Shown in pieces: positions 47,207 to 58,104 of a DNA stretch of 64,000 nucleotides. Position 1 is the stretch's first letter, and the number at the start of each line of letters is the position of its first letter. The DNA comes from Myxocyprinus asiaticus (lineage: Eukaryota > Chordata > Actinopteri > Cypriniformes > Catostomidae). The notes below the pieces were generated by a model, which saw nothing but the letters and a program-made list of their open reading frames with translations, did no database searches and was not told where the DNA came from. The DNA lies in assembly GCF_019703515.2 (NCBI RefSeq), contig NC_059358.1:48502594-48566593 (forward strand). The letters run 5' to 3'. A program made the translations under genes and the position numbers.

Positions 47207-47523
47207 TGATCACTCGCCTGATGCTTCTAGTCAAGAGATGATCACTGTCTTGAAGGAAGAAATTCTAACGAAATGGTGTTTGCGCACCTGTTTTTATAGC
47301 GGATATTTTCGCGCCAAAACAGGTGGGGCTCAAACATCATAGCCAATATTAGAATATTGGTGTTATTGTAGAGAGGTTTCAAATAGGTTGTGTAAGAAGG
47401 CACTGCCCATATGCGTTAATAAGGGCTATGTCAAGTGTACTGAGTCATAAGAGAAATCCATTCACTTGTATTTTAAGGACCTACTGAGCTGAGATATTTT
47501 TCTATTTTTCTTCAAATGTGTTC

Positions 47524-48202
47524 TAGGGATGTCAATTTTCAGACATTTTCATAATCAATCATTGTGGAAATTAACGATCAATTAATCGATTAATGGTTAA
47601 TATCGCCAAATGCACGTGGAGGACTCCAAATAATATGTGCATGTAGCATACTGTTTAAATATAATTAAAATGATTACACTTAAGAAATGCAAGTATTGTC
47701 ATTTTCCTCTTAAAATATTCTTAGTTCAGTGTATTTTAATACATTTAGGCAATGTTTAGTATGAATTTGTGAATTGTTTAATTACTGTTAATGAATTACT
47801 GTTAAAAATAACTACTATATATCACTTGATACATATTTGAGTTCATTAAAACTCCACATTGTGGATCGTGGGATATTTCGGACCTTCGGACGTATTGTTT
47901 ATTTATTTATTAGAAATTAAGTCAAATCATAACAAGCTGCGTAAACACAGTACATTTACATACCGATTCTCTGGTGATAGTGTGATGTCAGCTGAATGTG
48001 CCTTCGTGCTTTCCCGGCGATCACTGACGTAATAGTAGGTTGGAATGGAATGAGGAGGACTGTATAGACAGCCTTATCAAAGTCTGTTGTCATAATAAAA
48101 AATGCATTTGTCTTGAAATTAATTAATCAATGCTCGATAAGCTTAATCGATCAAATTATTAACAACAATTAATTGATTATCGATTAATCATTAACATCCC
48201 TA
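47524..48202. mobile_element. non-autonomous hAT element, 8-bp target duplication
   Basis: 679 bp, ends TAGGGATGT and ACATCCCTA. Exact 8-bp repeats ATGTGTTC flank it (47516-47523, 48203-48210). It interrupts the right arm of the TTAA fold-back element. No transposase. Confidence 0.92.
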
Positions 48203-48302
48203 ATGTGTTCTGGTGAAGAAAGAAAGTCATACACACCTGGGATATCATGAGGGTGAGTAAATAATCAGAGAATTTTCATTTTTGGGTGAACTATCCCTTT
48301 AA

Positions 48303-49466
48303 CACGTAAAGAACATAATAATCAGAAGTAAAAAGCGCAAAGTACCTTTCCAAGTGTGTTGTCCAAATTCCATAATATGCATAATATAGTGGGGAAGAAA
48401 AGAACAATGAATCATGTTTTGCTCAAATGGATGCACACAGTTATGAATAATGACACTGAAAACTGAACTCAGAAACAAAAATATTCTGAATTTAATGTCT
48501 TCGCTTTCCTCAGACTCCGTGCTTTTTGCGAGACTGCATATGTAATCTGAGACGGCTTCTGTAACACATTGGGTATTATTATAAACATTATAATCTATCA
48601 TTAAATTCAGTACGTGATGTATTAAATTTGTATCTTCACACCAAATGCACCTCTACTATTGAGCGGCAATAAATAAATAAAAAATTGTGATTTCAATAAT
48701 AATAAATAACAATAAATATGATTTGCAGGCTAACATTTGGGTGGCATTTGCACACCCTGGCACACTCGTTGCTATGCCACTGAATTGCATGTACAATCAT
48801 AAACCCCTGCAGATTGGGGTTTATGATTGTACATCATAGTCCAGACAAGTTTTTTTTTTTTTTTTTTTACAGTTTAGATTGGGAAACTTGCTCACACAGT
48901 ACGTGAAACAAATTTACATGGAAAAAGGAAAATACAAAATGCTGTGACTTTGACCTCTGAGACATTGGTATGGTATCCATTAAGGCTGCACGACTGATTG
49001 AATTAAGATGACTAAATGGCAAAAGGCTGTGTTTTAAAATCTGATAGTCTGCATTCACCACTTCAGGCAGCGCTGCAAGAGCAAGCAGAGCCCTCTAGCA
49101 GCCCAGCAATTTGAGATAATAAATGATTAAAATTACAATTCAAATTCCAAAGTTTTAAATTGATCGCTTGCCAAATGTTGACTATAAATGCAATACTCTT
49201 GAAACACATCACAGATCAAAGCAATAATCAGCGATCTATCTGAATCATCATGTTTTGCAATTAACATTTTTACTGATTCATAAGTTAACACAAAGAAAAA
49301 AAAAACATATACATATATATAATGAATCAATCACTTTTAACATGTAACATTGTTGCTGGCACTGGCAATGACAAAGACGATGATGATGATGAAGTAAAGA
49401 ACACAAGTGCAAATTTATTCCAACTCGTGATATCCAAAAACCCTAACTACAAACATGAATGGAACA
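48303..49466. other. spacer with a perfect hairpin
   Basis: No gene recognised. Contains the 19-bp hairpin at 48789-48834 and a T run near 48850-48868. Confidence 0.5.
48789..48834. repeat. perfect 19-bp hairpin with 8-nt loop
   Basis: Left arm 48789-48807 (ATGTACAATCATAAACCCC) and right arm 48816-48834 are exact reverse complements; the loop is TGCAGATT. Confidence 0.9.
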
Positions 49467-49467
49467 T

Positions 49468-49536
49468 AAACATAAACTTGACTTGACATAAGCTTGACTT
49501 TGACATAAACTTGACTTTGACATAAACTTGACTTCA
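49468..49536. repeat. short tandem repeat, about 17-bp unit
   Basis: Repeated 'acataaacttgactttg' units with small variants, about four copies. Confidence 0.75.
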
Positions 49537-49897
49537 CAACTAAAGTTACATACAACAATACCTGACAATGTACAATGGAAAACATGAGGGTTAAATACAT
49601 GAACATGGGAGAACACATTACAAGGACAACCAATAAACACAAATAACTCTAAACAAATAACAAGACAATCAACCAATGAAAACAAGACGCATGAACATGG
49701 AGGGGAACATGAAATCACATGACAAGGGAACCACATGACATGAAACAGGAACTAGAATTTCAAAATAAAAGACATGAAAACATGAACCAACAAAATACAC
49801 ATGACATAATATTAAACCTCCACTATAACCCCTCCCCCTACCAATCTCCCACCCCACCCTGACCCCCCACGAACACCCCTGTGGTCAATAAAATATA

Positions 49898-49898
<1 letters not shown>

Positions 49899-49930
<32 letters not shown>
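49899..49930. repeat. (AC)n microsatellite
   Basis: Run of about 16 AC units next to the 3' end of the L1-like LINE. Confidence 0.95.
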
Positions 49931-49935
<5 letters not shown>

Positions 49936-50143
49936 CACAAAACACAAAACTAATACAACAAAAAAAGAGAATACAATAATCAAGTATAATTAAAAACTAA
50001 ATTACTCTCTCCACCGCCCCTCCTCGAGAGTCCCCCCAAAACACTAAATAGTTGCCCCATTTCCTATTGAAACAATTCCCAACTCCCATCCTCCTGCTCG
50101 ACCCCTCCTCAAAAGCAGCCACCCTCCTCATCTCCACACACCA

Positions 50144-53100
50144 CTATGGGAATGAGGGTGCTCCATCTGACTTCCATCCCCTTAAAATAACCTGCCTACC
50201 AATCATCACACTGGTCAAAACCCTATTTTTGATGTACTTCTCCTCCAAATTTATGACCTCCCCATCTCCCAAAATACAGAGTCTGGGGCAGAATGAAATT
50301 TGAGTGCTCAACACATCACATACAAAACTTTGCACCTTCAACCAAAATTCTTGGATCTTACGACACCTCCAAAAACATAGGTTGTGTCTCCATGTTCTGA
50401 ATGGCATCGCCAGCAGGTGGGTGTGTCTTTAAGACAAAGCCTATACAATTTAGAAGGGGTCCAGTAAAATCTATGTATACTCTTAAATTGCATAAGGCGC
50501 ACCCTTGCATCTCTAGATGCAGACTTGATTTTTTTGTAGAATCCTAGCCCACACTCCCTCCTCCAATAATACGTTTAAATCTTCCTCCCATAATCTTTTG
50601 AGAGGAGTTAAAGCTCTGTACTCCAGACTCTGTCCCCCAGACCTTTTCCAAAAGCAGTAATCACCTCTCCCAGAGTATCTTCCGCTTTAGGGGGGTGTGC
50701 TACTCCCAAAAACAGTGCAGAGCAAGTGGTGCAGCTGTAAATACCTATAGATCTGGGAATCCCAAAATGTTGAATCAAATTTTCAAAAGATCTCAATACT
50801 CCACTCTCATATAGGTCACCGAGTGTATTAACCCCCCTCACAATCCAATCTGACCAACAGAAAGGGGACTTATTAATACACACTTTAATACACACTTTTG
50901 TCCATACCGAGTGTAAATGCGAGATAACGGGGTGTAACTTAACTTCTCCAACTAGTTTGATAGAAGGGCTTTGCTGTGGCGAGATGGGAGCCAGAACTTC
51001 CTTTTCAATACAAAACCAGGGAGGGGCTCTCTCAGGTGGAAGAGACCAATGAGCCAAATGTCTGAGACTGCATGTGTAATAATAAAACAAAATCTTGGGT
51101 AGACCTAGCCCACCTTTGTCAATCGGTCTATGTAACTTATTGAAATGTAACCTGGGACGCTACCATTCCAAATGAAGGACTTCGCTATGCTATCAAATTG
51201 CTTGAAATAAGAGAGGGGGACATCTACAGGGAGAGACTGTAACAGGTAGTTACATTTTGGAATATAATTAATTTTAATAACATAAACCTTCCCAATCATA
51301 GATAAATGTAATGAAGCCCACCTGCCCACATCGCTCAAAAACCTTTTTTATTAAGGGATCAAAATTTACTCAATCAGACAAATTTGCTGGGAATAAAATA
51401 CCCAAATACTTAATGCCCTGTTTGGGCCACTGGAAGGTGCCCAGCTGAAAAGCCGTTACTGGGCAGTACGCTGTCAGAGCCAAAGCTTCGGCTTTAGACC
51501 AATTAACTCTATATCCCGAGAACTTAGAAAAGGAATGACTAATTCTGTGGAGGCAATGCATAGATCTAGTGGGGGTCAGAGACAAATAATAAAATATCAT
51601 CTGCGTAAAGCAAAAGCTTATGCGCCACACCCTCCGCCACCACCCCTGGAAAATCATATTCCCTTCTTATTGCGGCTGCTAATGGTTCCAGGGCAAGACA
51701 GAACAATAATAGGGAAAGAGGGCAACCCTGTTGGGTGCCCCTATCCAGATTAAAATAATCTGAAATTAATCCATTTGTCTCTCCCGCTGCTACCGGATGT
51801 CTATAAAGTAACTTAATCTATCCAATAAAAGTATTCCCGAATGCATATATTTCCAAAATCTTAAAAAGATAATCCCATTCTACCATATCAAACGCCTTTT
51901 CAGCATCAAGTGAGATGGCAGTGGCCGGAGTCTGATCATTCGCCACTGACCACATAATATTGATGAGATGCCTTATGTTATCAGAAGAGCTGCAGCCCTG
52001 AATAAACCCCACATGGTCTGTATGTATAAGAGATGTCATAACTTTACTTAATCGGTTAGCCAAAATTTTTGACAATATTTTAATGTCTAGCTGGATCAAG
52101 GAAATTGGACGGTAACTCTTATACTCACTTGGATCTTTGTCTTTTTTAAGAATCAGACTGATCCGGACTTGTGTCATGGTTGGCGGAAGCTTTCCATTCT
52201 TTAATGATTCTATACAAACTTCTAACAAAAGTGGAGCCGGTTTTGTAGCATAAGATCTAAAAAATCAGCGGCAAAGACATCTGGCCCCAGAGCCTTGCCT
52301 GTAGGCAAGGCCTTAATTACCTTGTCAAGCTCCTCCAAGGTTATCTCAGAATCAAGAGAATTTTTTTGCTCCGTCATCAATTTAGAAAGTTCTAATGATT
52401 CCACAAAGTTTCTAATATCTTCATCAGTAGACGAAGACGTGGAACTATAGAGATCAAAATAGAATTCTTTAAAAGCATTATTAATATCAATGGCTGGGGT
52501 AAATATCTTATTTCACTGAGGGAATGGTAGAAAAAGAGTCTCTTTTTGAAATGCTTCCCTGCTTTGTCCCCCGACTCAAAATATGACTGTTTTGCCCTGA
52601 ATAGCCAAAACTCCACTTTCCATGACAAAATAGTATTATATCTGTATTTCAATCGGGTCAATTCTCTGAGGCCTTCAGATGACATTGGCACTTCAGCTCT
52701 GCCTCGGCACTTTTAATATTCCCTTCCAACTCCACAAGTTCTCGTGCTTTGGATTTTTTTATGAATGAGGCATACTGTATGATCCGGCCCCTAAGAACCG
52801 CCTTAAGTGCCTCCCAAGCCATGCCCACCGAGGATACTGAGGACCAGTTGGTCTCCATATAATCATTGATATCAGCCTTTAACATTTGTTGGAATTCAGG
52901 ATTTTGCAAAAGGGATACATTAAAGTGCCAACTATATGATTTATTTTTCTCCATCTGTGGCAACACCTCTAAACTTACCAGGGCATGATCTGAGACTAAA
53001 TTTTTCCAATTGAGCTATCCACAACAAATGAAATGAGGGACTTAGACATCAAAATATATATATATTCTAGAATAAATCTTATGGACTGATGAAAAAAAAT

Positions 53101-53690
53101 TATAGTCCCTACCAGATGGGTTCAAATGTCTCCAAATATCTGTAAGACCAAGATTTTTACACATCCTGTGAAGCGTCACTGTTGCTCTAGGGGGCTTACT
53201 CACTTTTGCTTCACTATGATCAAGGACTGAGTCCATCAATAGATTAAAGTCTCCTCCCAATATTATATCATGAGGTGTGCCAGCGGCTTGCAATATCCTT
53301 TCAAGATCTATAAAAAAACTCTGATCATCAGTGTTTAGGTGCGTAAATATTAGCCAAAATCAACCTTTGCCCCTGAATTTCAGCTACAACAATAATAACT
53401 CTTCCTAATTTATCTTTAATCTGTTTGAGACATTTGAAATGTAGATGTTTACTTATCAGTGTAATGACTCCCCTGCTCTTACTTGAGCCAGCACTAAAGA
53501 AAACATGTCCACCCCATATCTTCCCAAATTTTCTTCCTGCAGGGAAAGATGTGTTTCTTGAAGAAACACTATATCATATTTCTTATGTTTAAGAAAATAA
53601 ATAACCTTCCTTCTTTTTATGGGGTACCCCAACCAATTCACATTCCACATGGAGAGAGATAATCCACTCATACTAACATTTGACATTTTG
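50144..53690 (-). pseudogene. L1-type ORF2 (endonuclease to C-terminus), many breaks
   Basis: In order: 'SMWNVNWLGYPIKRRKVIYF' and 'DIVFLQETHLS' (53560-53670, endonuclease start with QETH), 'ILGGDFNLLMDSVLDHSE' (53230-53280, GDFN block), a linker at 52392-52966, and RT 'YRPISLIQLDIKILSKILAN' (52070-52130). Then come motif A 'AISLDAEKAFDMVEW' (51870-51930) and a C-terminal 'SFIWNGSVPGYISISYIDR' (51120-51170). A 'WWCR'-like C-terminal region lies at 50350-50410. At least eight separate frames are needed, so it is old. RT motif C lies in a degraded stretch near 51590-51650 ('QMIFYYLSLTPTRS'). Confidence 0.82.
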
Positions 53691-54793
53691 ACATATTAGA
53701 AAAAAATAGATTGTGTGTCAAAAATAAAATTATAAGACCACATTCCAATATTAGTGCAACAATCAAACCCCGAAATTCCCCCCCCCCAAAAAAAAAAAAA
53801 ACAGAAAAAAGAAAAATGTGCGCATTAGCCCTGCGCACGACAGCGCCAACCGGCATCCATCCCTCTAAACTCAAAGAGTCCATGTACACCTACGAGTGTC
53901 CCCACGACATCTTTGCCATCAGATTGCTCAAATCCGGTGTTTCTGTATAAATTTTGTGAGACAGAAATACATAACAGAAAATAATCTATAAAACAAACTC
54001 CAGCCAATAGGCAGAATAGGCACAAAGAACGTGTAGATTCATTCACAAAACTGTCTCGAAGGTGTGATCATCCACAAAACAAATTCCATCTGCTAGCAGA
54101 ACCAGCACAAAAAGAAACAAAGGCGCCCAGCTTCCTCGGGATGTTCAGTGAGTCAGTCCACTTGAGGCACATGAGAAACACACCATGACGTCCTCCGTCC
54201 ATTGATTTTATGAAAGACATCGCTAGTTGTGGGCATAGAAATATTTTGCAGCCATCCTTAGTATCTATTCTCAATTTAGCCAGGAACATCAATGTAAAAG
54301 CGAACCTTCGTCAAAGCAAAAGTTTCTTGAAGGAGTGTTATTCCACAAAACATACTCCAGCCACTAGGCGGAACCAACACAAAAAGAAACAAAATGGAAC
54401 CCAGCCTCCTCAGACAGCCGAGTCAATCCACTCGGGGGCCATATGAGAAACACCAAATGGCTTACTCACCCCACTGACTTTATGAAGGACATCGCTTGTT
54501 GTGGGCAAGTAAATACTTTGCGGCCATCCTTAGTATCTATTCTCAATTTGGCTGGGAATATCAGAGCAAAAGCAATCTTCCGCTGATGTAAGAGTTTCTT
54601 GCATTCCTTGAATCGATCACGTTTCTCTTGTCGAATTCACAAAGTCTGGGAACAAGAAAATGTTGTGATTCTTCCAAGAAAGCTTTCTTTTGCTCCTCAC
54701 CTCAAGATCTTTATTGGATGATCTCAGAAATTTGGCTAGAATTGATCGGGGCCTGTCTCCCTCAGCCGATCTGCGAGCCAGGACTCTGTGAGC

Positions 54794-55541
54794 TCACTCA
54801 ATTTCTAGCTTATGGCCTGTTATGTCGAGCAGACTTGGGAAGAGCTTATCTAGGAATTTCACCATATCTCTGCCTTCTTCATGCTCAGGAATTCCAACAA
54901 TTTGGACGTTATTCCGGTGGCTCCTATTCTCAAGATCTTCCAGTTTTTCAAAAACGCGTTCCAAATCAACTTTGGTCACCAATGGATTATCAGATAATTC
55001 CCTCTCCGATGACTCCAGATAATAATAATTATAATTTTCTTTATTTATCACACATTATACATTTGCACATATACAGTGAAATTCTTCTTTTTCACATATC
55101 CCAGCTAGGCTGGGGTCAGAGTGCAGGGTCAGCCATGATATGGCGCCCCTGGAGCAGATAGGGTCAAGGGCCTTGCTCAAGGGCCCAACAGTGGCATCTT
55201 GGTGGTGCTAGGGCTTGAACCCCTGACCTTCTGATCAGTAACCCAGAGCCTTAACCGCTGAGCCACCACTGCCCCCTATAATTGATCTGCCTCTCGATGT
55301 CCGACAATCTTGTAACTAACTCCATCGCCATAATGGATCGATGTATTACAGCCAAATCCTCTAAGTCAGCAACAACTTTCGTCAGCATCACAGACATGTT
55401 GGACAGTTGATGCTGGATTTCTCCAGCTGCACCATCCAAACCGAGTCCCTGGTCCGCAGGCCCATCAGAGGTTTCAGCTTGAGCACATAAGTGCCTTTTA
55501 ATATCTCCAGAGCCTGGAGTCCGTTTTGACTTCTTTGCCAT
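54794..55541 (-). pseudogene. L1-type ORF1, split by a SINE
   Basis: Starts MAKKSKRTPGSGDIKRH at 55541, then a coiled-coil-like stretch (55284-55430) with 'MAMELVTRLSDIERQIN'. After the SINE it continues with 'VDLERVFEKLEDLENRSHRN' and 'NVQIVGIPEHEEGRDMVKFL' (54800-54990), the coiled-coil end and RRM entry of L1 ORF1. The C-terminal domain is not found intact downstream of 54790 in this frame. The SINE duplicates TATAATT within the coding text. Confidence 0.8.
55037..55276 (-). mobile_element. tRNA-derived SINE in ORF1 of the L1-like LINE
   Basis: Minus strand, best preserved copy of its family. It starts at 55276 with 'ggggcagtggtggctcagcg', has the B-box-like 'ggggttcaagccc' near 55212-55226 and ends in an ATAAA-type tail near 55040. 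TATAATT repeats flank it (55030-55036, 55277-55283). Confidence 0.88.
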
Positions 55542-55690
55542 GTTGACTTCAAAGAACAGATATGTAGTAGGATGTGTCGAATCTCACCGGTTAATGACAC
55601 AAAAATAATCAAAAACCAGCAAAGTGCGCAGAGCTCGTCGTTTTCACATCTGACCCTCGCATGGCGTCACGTGACTCCTCTGACTCATCA

Positions 55691-56252
55691 TGTTAAAAGG
55701 AGTGGTGGACGTTTGATTCTCCCATTTATATCCATATAATTTGACAAAGCGCCCATAACACATTATTATGGGTATTTAAAGAAAAGAAAGGAGAACATTT
55801 TGTTCATCTACTTGCGCACAACACAGAGGCCATGATGGTCTGATTAAGGTGTATACCTGCATGCTGGATGAAGTCTGAGCTATAATCGCACTGGAAATAT
55901 TACTGGCTTTCTTTGACACAAGGTCATCCTGACGTGAAAAGCCATAATTCTCCAAGTTGTTAACCTATGTTATATTCATTTGTAGAGTGCACACTTGAGC
56001 AGTGGATCAGGTTGGGGACTGCATCAAGACAGATCTTCCTTGTTCAGCTGTTGGTGAATTGACAACGAATCTTACTATAGCGTTTGATAATTTTTTTTAA
56101 TGTAAAACCTTGATTTGAAAAAGGTTTTGTGTCAAAGCACTAATTTTAATTAATCAATGAAATCTAAAAAAATTCTCAGAGGTTAGTGCGGCTGGCCTGT
56201 AGTCATTAAGTACAATGGTAGCCAGTCGTGCCGATTTCTGACTGCTTAGAAT
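55691..56252. other. spacer, no feature recognised
   Basis: About 560 bp of ordinary sequence between the L1-like LINE and the element that begins at 56261. Confidence 0.4.
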
Positions 56253-56444
56253 GGTTTTGTGGTAACACTTTACAATAAGGTTCCATTCATTAACATTAGT
56301 TAATGCATTAGGTATCATGAACTAACAATAAACAATTGTTAGCATTTATTAATCTTTGTTGGTGTTAGTTAACAAAAATACAATTGTTCATTGTTAGTTC
56401 ATATTAGTTCATAGTGCATTAACTAATTGTAACTTATACAACAA

Positions 56445-58018
56445 CCAAGCTAGATGAGAAACTCCGGGCTCTGGGCTTAAACAGCTCGCTGTGCAGCTGG
56501 ATCCTGGACTTCCTGTCAAGCAGACGCCAGGTGGTTAGAATAGGCAGCAACATCTCCTCATCACTGACCCTCAACACTGGAGCCCCGCAGGGCTGTGTTC
56601 TCAGCCCACTACTGTATTCCCTGTACACACATGACTGTGTGGCAACACATAACTCCAATGCCATCATTAAGTTTGCTGATGACACGACGGTGGTAGGTCT
56701 GATCACTGACAATGATGAAACAGCCTACAGAGAGGAGGTGCACACTCTGACACACTGGTGTCAGGAGCACAACCTCTCCCTCAACGTCAGTAAGACAAAG
56801 GAGCTTGTGGTGGACTTCAGGAGAAAAGACAGAGAACACAGTCCAATCACCATCAATGGAGCACCAGTGGAGAGAGTCAGCAGCTTCAAGTTCCTGGGTG
56901 TCCACATCACTGAGGAACTCACATGGTCCGTCCACACTGAAGTCGTTGTGAAGAAGGCTCATCAGTGCCTTTTCTTCCTGAGACAGCTGAGGAAGTTTGG
57001 AATGAACTGCCACATCCTCACACGGTTCTACACCTGCACTGTGGAGAGCATCCTGACTGGCTGTATCTCCGCCTGGTACGGCAATAGCACTGCCCACAAC
57101 CGCAAAGTACTGCAAAGGGTGGTGCGAACTGCCAAACACATCATCGGAGGTGAGCTTCCCTCCCTCCAGGAAATATATACAAGGCGGTGTGTGAAAAAAG
57201 CTCGGAGGATCATCAGAGACTCCAGCCACCCGAGCCATGGGCTGTTCTCACTGCTACCATCAGGTAGGCGGTATCGCAGCATCAGGACCCGCACCAGCCG
57301 ACTCCATGATAGCTTCTTCCCCCAAGCAATCAGACTTCTGAACTCTTGATCTCCCACAATCAAAAATACATCAGCCCTGCACTTTATTACTCTTTTATCT
57401 CACACCGGACTGTCATAAATTATATTACTGTCATTATATTATGTCTCTCTTAACAACTGACTATCAACCGACAGCCTGAATGTCAATACAGTACAATACT
57501 GTACATTCTATATATATACTTTTTTCATATATATTTTAATTTTTATTGAATAATGTGTATCTATATAGTATCTATATAGTAAAAAACAAACAAACAAACA
57601 AAAAAACAGCATATTGTATACTGTACAGTGTATGTTACTATTTGTATATTGTTGAGTGTAATTGTGTATAACAGATGTTTAAATTGTGTTGTGATAATCT
57701 GATGTTTTAAGTTGTGTAATTATGTATAACAGATGTTTAAATTGTGTTGTGTTAATTTGATGTTTTAAGTTGAGTGTAATTATGTATAACAGATGTTTAA
57801 ATTGTGTTGTGTTAATTTGATGTTTTAAGTCGAGTTTAATTATGTATAACAGATGTTTAAATTGCGTTGTGTTAATTTGATGTTATTGTAAATTGGTATA
57901 TGTCTCATCACTGTCACGACTGCTATGTTGATCGGAACTGCACCCAAGAATTTCACACACCATTGCACTTGTGTATATGGCTGTGTGACAATAAAGTGAT
58001 TTGATTTGATTTGATTTG
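56445..58018 (+). mobile_element. L2-like LINE copy B, 5'-truncated
   Basis: Begins inside RT at '[20 protein letters not shown]' and runs through the rest of ORF2 to the tail 'gatttgatttgatttga' at 58018. The longest open frame, 56531-57349 (272 codons), holds '[20 protein letters not shown]', 'FADDTTVVG' and the C-terminal '[20 protein letters not shown]' region and ends 'AIRLLNS', probably the natural end. Its 3' UTR has a fourfold 60-bp tandem repeat. Confidence 0.9.
57657..57896 (+). repeat. 60-bp tandem repeat, four copies, in LINE 3' UTR
   Basis: Units start near 57657, 57717, 57777 and 57837, each containing 'tataacagatgtttaaattg'. Copy C of the same LINE has one unit (60584-60650). 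Confidence 0.88.
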
Positions 58019-58104
58019 AACTTTTGACTTTAAAATGTATTATATTAGCATATGAAATGTATTAGTATATGTTGAAAGTAATACTAAGATTAATAAATCT
58101 TAGA

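Larger units (their letters stand above)
44044..47451 (-). mobile_element. second DIRS family, inverted termini, RT deleted
   Basis: Inverted termini: 'ttattaacgcatatgggga' near 44103 in plus orientation and 'catatgcgttaataagg' near 47410, with pairing over 150 bp ('gccaatattctaatact' against 'aatattagaatattgg'). AGAAATC occurs at both borders (44037-44043, 47452-47458). Minus-strand coding: gag-like 47206-46829, RNase H tail 46741-46640, tyrosine recombinase 46400-44860. No RT. Two later insertions sit in it: a Tc1-type MITE (44906-45275) and a LINE tail (46022-46242). Confidence 0.8.
43318..48298. mobile_element. TTAA-flanked fold-back element with DIRS and hAT insertions
   Basis: TTAA borders at 43314-43317 and 48299-48302. 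The first ~100 bp ('catagttcacccaaaaatga') and the last ~100 bp ('catttttgggtgaactatcc') are inverted copies. Inner arms also pair: 'cagctgttaaattaatgtct' near 43529 with 'agacattaatttaacagctg' near 43962. Without the DIRS element and the hAT element (47524-48202) it would be about 900 bp. It carries no transposase. Confidence 0.88.
50040..55690 (-). mobile_element. Tx1/L1-like LINE with ORF1 and ORF2, third copy
   Basis: Minus strand. ORF1 at 54794-55541 and ORF2 from 53690 down to about 50144. It is interrupted by a SINE (55037-55276). The 5' end is near 55690 with 'gagtcacgtgacgccatg' on the minus strand. The 3' end is in or near the AC microsatellite. The frame is broken many times. It is a different lineage from the 30-34 and 34.8-41.5 kb copies, judged by protein text. 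Confidence 0.85.

Noticed and set aside
49415..49857. Overlapping Val/Phe/Cys-rich minus-strand frames
   Set aside because: They follow a 17-bp tandem repeat and low-complexity 'acatga' text; no domain or start context.
56609..57238. 209-codon minus-strand frame (and its twin at 59576-60322)
   Set aside because: Antisense shadows of the L2-like RT; the sense frames carry [10 protein letters not shown] and FADD.
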